Assembly (NCBI GenBank): GCA_023055505.1 | Contig: JALIRH010000023.1 | Coordinates: forward strand, 11,094,271 to 11,158,270 | DNA: 64,000 bases | Origin: Callipepla californica brunnescens | Taxonomy: Eukaryota; Chordata; Aves; Galliformes; Odontophoridae | Reading direction: 5' to 3' | In this document: positions 58,678 to 64,000 of the stretch, in pieces | Layout of the letters: each line of letters opens with the position of its first letter | Position numbering within the stretch: position 1 is the stretch's first letter | The notes under the pieces: model-generated | The model's database searches: none | Told to the model about the DNA's origin: nothing | The model's input: the letters and a program-made list of their open reading frames with translations, nothing else | Translations under genes and position numbers: made by a program

Positions 58678-61189
58678 TAATTTACTTCACAGTCTATTTT
58701 CAGATTTTATTAACACACTTATGAGAAAGTATCGGTGCTATGGAAGTTCATATGCTGGGTTAGCAGCACCTGATACACGTGCAAGAAATAAAAACATGAG
58801 CAAAAGAGGTTGCCCTACATACCTGCTGAACTGCTACACTTAATAGTGCAGCAGTGGTGGAACATGCAATCCCTAATGGATGTGCCTGAGCTACAGGAGT
58901 GCAGTGTAGTCTCTAAATTAGTCTCCCCACCCATCACAATTATTCCTGCAAGTATCACGTGAGCACTTCCCACACACTGTCAATTTTTTAATTGAAGTAA
59001 TTAGCCAAAATACACCAAACGCTGCAGAGAGCATATCTCTTCCAGAAAGAAGCCTCTGTGTCACAACTAGATAATGAAAACATGCCTGAAGGAAATTGAG
59101 AGGAATACCGTCTCTGGTATTAACTGACTGAACTGGAGCAGTTACACCAGGCCAGGTCAGCAGGGCCCATCTCAGAGCTCTTACCTGATTTTATCAGTGC
59201 AATTAGAGAGTGATAGGAAATAAAATCTGAACTATACATAAAAAGCAAAATTACCTAAGAAACTGGTAAAGTAATAAAATGTTATTCTGGATTCTAAACT
59301 CGGTGCAGAGTTGAGACTTTGTGAAGGCAGACTCTTAATGAAGCCTTAATTTCTTCTGTTTGGTTTTGCTTATTATTTTTTGAATGTTTGAATCATATCT
59401 TGGAGGTGTAGGCTGAAGTCGGTTGGTGCAGCTGGTGAGCGCTCCAAATAGGCATGATAACCATCATGTCTAACAGTTCAACATAGAAAGCACAATCCAC
59501 AAAAAAGCAGTGTTTTGGATCAAAATATTTCCATTCTTTTTTTTTTTTTTCCTTTTTTCTTTATTTTCCCTCCCACCAAGAGCATGGAGCAGCTTTCTTT
59601 CCTCATTCCCAGAGCCCTGTGTGGCCCAGAGAAGGCCCTGCTGAGCTCAGACTCCTTGCTGCACAGCTAGGAGTCCAATCCCTGCAGCCACCTTCTCAAA
59701 ACACAGCTCCCAGGCTCGAGATCTGCAGCCCAGCTCTGGTTTTCCAGCAGCTTGTTGAGCAGGCTGCCATAAGACAAATGTGCTTCTTTAGTTTTACTGT
59801 CTGCCTGCCTGCATTTGAACAAAAGTTTGTCAAGAATCAGTGCAGTGGAACGCTTTGGCCAATTAAAATGAGTGTTGCTATTGTGACCATGAAACTTTCC
59901 CCTGGTAGATAACAACTAGCCCATGTGTCATGTTACAAGAGGTCTGGGTAGACAGATCTTGAGGGGGATAGAAAGAAGTGTAACAGCCTAACATGCCATG
60001 GGCATATGCAAACATCTTCAGTATTTTAGAACAAACCTTGGGCTGCACTGATGTATTTCCTGCTTTGGTTTTCCACCTTCCTTCACAGTGATCATTAAAA
60101 TTGTTTTCTTGATATCCTCAAAAGTGAGGAGGTAGTGACATTTTTATATATATATACTTGTTTTATTTTTTTCAGTTAATTATCTTTCTAAAAGTGCTCT
60201 TCTCAGAACTGGTGTGATAAACCCTTTTTGTAAGTGATTTCTGTTGGCTGCCATAAGCATGGCAAAGCAATGCAAGCAAGGACAGGAGGCACAATAAGAA
60301 GGTGTACATGAGAGCTGCAGAAATCACACAAGTGAGGGTGCCTAAGCAGCAGAACTGATGAACCATGCACAAGTGCAGCCCGCCTCCATACCTTATATAA
60401 TTTGCACAACAGGTCTGAAAAAGAGCAGCAATCTTCCTGAAAAGTGGGTGTTCAATGTACATGCCTATCTCAGACTGTGCAGAAAGGATATTAACAATGT
60501 GAGCGAGGTGCAGAGAACAAAAGAAAACAAAAAATAAATCTGAATCTCAAAAAGAAACAAACGTCTGTGGACATTCTCCCAACTTAGTTTTTTAAAGACA
60601 AGGTTAAAGAGTAGCTGAAGAAACTGCCCTTGGAATGCTGTTTGTCTTAGTGGCTTATTCATACGTTCATCCAGCTCTTAGTCATGCCTGCGCCTGGCTG
60701 ATCCTGTCAAGCACTTTAAAAAGTAGAATGGTACAAATCTCCTTCAAGTATCTCCTGGAAACTTATCTCCTGTAATGCCTAAGAAAGCCCTATATAGCAT
60801 CAAGGCTGCTGGCACTCTGCGTCTGTTGCTTATTATACAGCATGCGATTGATTGTTTCTCTGTTGCTTTGCCTTGAACTACCCTATTTGTTTACTGCATT
60901 CACCTGTTGTCTATTATTATACGCCAAGATGACAGACTTTGAGGCAGCAGCTTTTTAAATAGATGGGTGCAGAACCTTGCACGGCTCGCACTACAGACCC
61001 TGCATGTAACAGCATTGCAGGAGAGGGAAGACAGCTGCTGCAAGTACCATTGTAACATCCACACATCCTCCCTGCAGAAAGTCAGCATGGCAAAAGGCAG
61101 TCAAAACTTCTGCAGGGTGCTGTGTGTGTGCTCGCTATTGCAGTGAGCTTTTTGTAAGAACCGGCATTCCACAAAAATATGCATGGGGT
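58678..61189. other. Intergenic DNA between mariner and CR1 cluster
   Basis: 2.5 kb with a pyrimidine tract near 59535-59578 and a short TA run near 60150. No gene was recognised; open frames here are short and lack motifs. Confidence 0.6.
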
Positions 61190-61412
61190 ATCATAGATAT
61201 CTGCAGGAATCTGGGTGTACTGGTGGGTGGCAACCTGGATGTGAGTCAGCGATGTGCCCTCACAGCCCAGAAAGCCAGCCATATCCTGGGCTACATCAAA
61301 TGAAGTGTGTCCAGCAGGGCTAGGGAGGTGATCCTGTTCCTGTTCATTGCAGGGCAGTTGGACTGGATAACCATTAAAGGTCCCTTCTAACTCAAATGAT
61401 TCTGTGATGTAG
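61190..61412 (+). mobile_element. CR1 LINE fragment, internally deleted
   Basis: The fragment encodes LGVLVGGNLDVSQRCALTAQ and SSRAREVILFLF-like C-terminal sequence. It then jumps to a 3' tail, GGTCCCTTCTAACTCAAATG and ATTCTGTGAT. The late coding region and most of the 3' untranslated region are missing. Confidence 0.85.
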
Positions 61413-61529
61413 GATAGTCCACAAGCATTAGAAGCAAGAAGCAGATAAGCTACTACAGTAATGTGATCAGGAGCAATCAGCATAAATTCCCTCAGGGAAG
61501 TCATGCTAGAGCAATGAATTGTGTATGAA

Positions 61530-61910
61530 ATTACTGGCCTGGTGGGTGTGAGGAGGGCAGTAGATATTATTTACCTGGATGTTGGTAAAGTTTTTGACTT
61601 CTCTCCTGTAAGATCCTCATAGATAAGCTGATTAAATATGGGTTGGATGAGCAAACAGTGAGGTGTACCAAGAACTGGCTGAACAGCTGGGCTCAGAGGG
61701 TGGTGGTGAGTGGCACGAAGTCTAGTTGGAGGTCAGTCACTAGTAGAATTCCCCAGGAGTCAACAGTGGGTCCAAATCTGTTTCTCTTCTTCATTCATGA
61801 CTCCTCAGCAGGTCACGATACGATGCAGAAGAAGCTCCTGATAAACCAGAAGGTTGTGCTGCCATCCAGAGGGACTGAGACAGGCCAGAGAAACCTGCTG
61901 ATAGGAACTT
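61530..61910 (+). mobile_element. CR1 LINE reverse-transcriptase fragment
   Basis: Plus-strand sequence encodes a KILIDKLIKYGLDEQTVR-like block, then NWLNSWAQRVVVSGTKSSW and a degraded GVPQGSVLGP motif (RIPQESTVGPN). It is distinct from the next copy, which repeats the same enzyme region. Confidence 0.87.
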
Positions 61911-61929
61911 GAGGAAGTTCAGTAACAAG

Positions 61930-62960
61930 AGGTGTGTCTGGCACCATTTCCCACAGTATTCTGGAGAAACTGGCTGCTCATGGCTTATACAGGTGTACAG
62001 CTCGCTGCATGAAGAGCCAGCCAAGCTGGGTGGCCAGGGCTCAAAGAGTCACAGTGAATGGAGTTCAGTCCAGTTGGCAGCCAGTAATGTTCCCCAGCCT
62101 TGGGGCCAGTTTTATTTAATATTTTTATCAGCGCTCTGAACGAGGGGATTGGGTGCACCCTCACTGAGTTTGCAGTTGACACGAAGTTAGACAAAACTGT
62201 CCATCTGCTTGAGGGTAAGAAGGCTCTCCAATGGGATCTGGATTGGCTGGATAGACAGACTAAATCAAATCAGACACCATTCAACAACACTAAGTGCTGG
62301 ATGGCACAGTGGGGTCAAAACAACCCCATGCACTTGTGTAAGCTTGGGGAAGAGTGGCTGGAAACCTGCCTGGAAGGAAAGGGTTTCAGGGTGCTGGTTG
62401 ACAGCCGGCTAAACACGAGGCTAAACATGAACCAGCAGTGTTTCCATGTGTCCAAAAAGCCCAACAGCACTCTGACCTGTAGTTGAAATAACATAGTCAG
62501 CAGTACTAAGGAGGTGACTGTCCCTTTGTATGCAGCACAGGTGAGCCTACACCTCGAGCAGTGTGTTCAGTTTTGGGGCTCACTATGAGAACGACACTAA
62601 GTTGCTCAAACATGTGATGAGAAAAGCAATGAAGGTAGTGAAAGCACTAGAAAATGAGATATGCGAGGAACAGCTAGGGGAACTATGCTTCTTTAGTGTG
62701 GAAAAGAGAATGTTGAGAGGGTGCCATGTCGTCCTACAATTAGCTGAAAGGAGGTTGCAGCGAGAAGGGTGCTGGTCTCTTTTCTCAGGTGATGAGCAAC
62801 AGCGTGCAAGGAAATGGCCTCAAGTTATGCCAGGGGAGTTTAGACTGGATATGAGGAAGAATTTCTTCACATTGAAAATGGTCAAATATTGGAACAGGAC
62901 ACCCTAGGAAGTGGTGGAGTCCCCACACCTGGAGGTATTTAAAAGACTTGTAGATGTGGA
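61930..62960 (+). mobile_element. CR1 LINE copy, C-terminal ORF2 half with frameshifts
   Basis: In order: SHSILEKLAAHGL, VTVNGVQSSW, LFNIFISALNEGIGCTL, the catalytic motif read as FAVD (62169-62180) instead of FADD, NNPMHLCKLGEEWLE and VLVDSRLN. After frameshifts come VQFWG and sequence corresponding to the C-terminus, and then part of the 3' untranslated region (GTGGTGGAGTCCCCACACCT). The copy is dead: it has frameshifts, stops and a lost catalytic Asp. Confidence 0.92.
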
Positions 62961-63656
62961 ATCCAAGCACCAACATATGCTGGGGTCACCCATCTGGGAA
63001 GTGGCACTGTAGCAAAGGACTTGAGGGTCCCAGTGGATGTCAAGCTGAACATAAGTGAGAAATCTGCTCCTGAACAAAGAAGACAAAAGGTATCATGGGC
63101 TCCATTAGGCAAAGGATTACAGCAGGATGAGGGACATAATGCCCTCTACTCTGCATTGGTGGGGATGACGCGTCCAGTTCTTCCTTTCCCCTCCCACTTC
63201 CAAGTACAAGAGAGACATAGAGCTACTGGACAGAGTTCAACAAAAGGCCATTAAGATGAACAAAGGACCTGGACATCTCTCCTGTGAGGAAAGATCGAGA
63301 GAGCTGGGACCGTTCAGGGGTGATAATATCAGTGCATACAAATTCCCCAGGGGAGAGTGCAAAGGGTATAGAGTCAGGCTTTTCTCAGTGTGCTGAGACC
63401 AAGAGGTAGTGATCACAAATGGAACAAAAACATATTCTGTTTGAAAAACAGGAAACACTTATTTATTGTGCAGGGGACTGGCACAGGCTGCCCAGAAATG
63501 TTGCCTATTACCCCTTGTTGGAGACCTCGACTTTGGGGATCTGGACCAAAATCCATCCAGATATGGTTCTGAGGTGGCCCTGCTGGAGTGAGGGGGATTG
63601 GCCAGATGATCTGTAGATGACCTTTCCAATCCCATCCAGTTTGTGATTTTGCAAAC
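62961..63656 (+). mobile_element. CR1-like LINE 3' part, different subfamily
   Basis: A new copy begins with DLRVPVDVKLNISEKSAPEQ-like sequence and continues through a RDIELLDRVQQKAIKMNKG block. It ends in a CR1-type 3' region (GACTGGCACAGGCTGCCCAG, CAATCCCATCCAGTTTGTGA). The tail lacks the usual ATTCTGTGATTCT repeat. Confidence 0.8.
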
Positions 63657-63767
63657 GGTCCTAAACTAGTAATATACTCTGAAATTTCATAGGCTTCTTG
63701 TAGTAACTTGAAAGTCCATTGCAGAAAAAAGATGAGATGGCCAGTTTAGAAAGATGGTTAGGAGTTA

Positions 63768-64000
63768 AGATCATAGAATGACAGAATATCTTCAGCTGGA
63801 AGAAATGCATGAGCATTATCAAGTACAACTCCTGACTCCACACAAAGCAATTTAGGAGTTAAACTAAATCTCTGATGATAGTACTTTCCAAATGTTTCTT
63901 GCACATCAACAGGCTTGAGACTGTGCACTTCGCTGGGGAGTCCATTCCATACCCACTGCCTTGTGGGGTAGAAACTTTCCCTACCCCCCCCTAATCCTCC
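63768..64000 (-). mobile_element. CR1 LINE 3' end, inverted, cut by window edge
   Basis: The plus strand reads ATCATAGAATGACAGAATAT, the reverse complement of a CR1 tail. It continues through GGGGAGTCCATTCCATACCC and GTGGGGTAGAAACTTTCCCT to the right edge. It is the only copy in this cluster on the minus strand. Confidence 0.85.

Noticed and set aside
61082..61504. 140-codon minus-strand open frame
   Set aside because: It is largely antisense to a CR1 fragment whose sense strand gives recognisable LINE motifs.
54027..64000. Search for the gene expected after DHFR in mammals (ANKRD34B)
   Set aside because: No long open frame with ankyrin-like repeats is present; the downstream DNA holds transposons only.

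Overview
This is a vertebrate nuclear window, almost certainly from a bird. It holds two genes that diverge from one small CpG-rich promoter: the complete six-exon DHFR gene on the + strand (coding 38977-54026) and the first ten coding exons of MSH3 on the - strand (start codon at 38851, last visible exon ending at 3777). Both genes were rebuilt exon by exon from splice sites, reading phase and similarity to the known protein families. The bird assignment rests on many CR1 LINE 3' ends with the typical ATTCTGTGATTCT-like tail, a mariner-type element like the one common in galliform genomes, and a DHFR protein close to the chicken one as I remember it (about nine differences, so probably not chicken itself). 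In chicken this gene pair lies on chromosome Z; the same location here is an inference.

Layout. 1-3776 is MSH3 intron 10, which continues off the left edge and carries an internally deleted CR1. MSH3 exons 10 and 9 lie at about 3.8 and 5.1 kb. Next comes a 24.2 kb intron 8 (5202-29414) with scattered CR1 copies and no recognisable gene. Exons 8 to 2 are clustered between 29.4 and 37.9 kb, and exon 1 is at 38756-38851. Only 125 bp separate the two start codons, and the CpG island extends into the first intron of each gene. DHFR exons 1-4 sit within 3.1 kb. A 10.7 kb intron 4 with three CR1 tails follows, then exons 5 and 6. The 3'UTR probably ends near 54.82 kb. The rest is 3' intergenic DNA: a probable solo LTR (about 57.4-57.9 kb), a short mariner derivative (58340-58677) and a nest of at least five CR1 copies (61.2-64.0 kb).

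Function. DHFR makes tetrahydrofolate for thymidylate and purine synthesis. MSH3 pairs with MSH2 as MutS-beta in mismatch repair of insertion/deletion loops. The shared promoter places a nucleotide-supply gene and a repair gene under common control, an arrangement also known in mammals.

The most notable sequence-level feature is MSH3 intron 6, an AT-AC intron with a perfect U12-type donor. Other points are a NAGNAG acceptor at MSH3 exon 3, a weak donor after MSH3 exon 5, two inverted ZNF143/Staf-like motifs at the start of DHFR intron 1, and a short MSH3 N-terminus with a PCNA-binding box but no alanine tract. I found no previously undescribed system, CRISPR array, RNA gene or bacterial-type feature.
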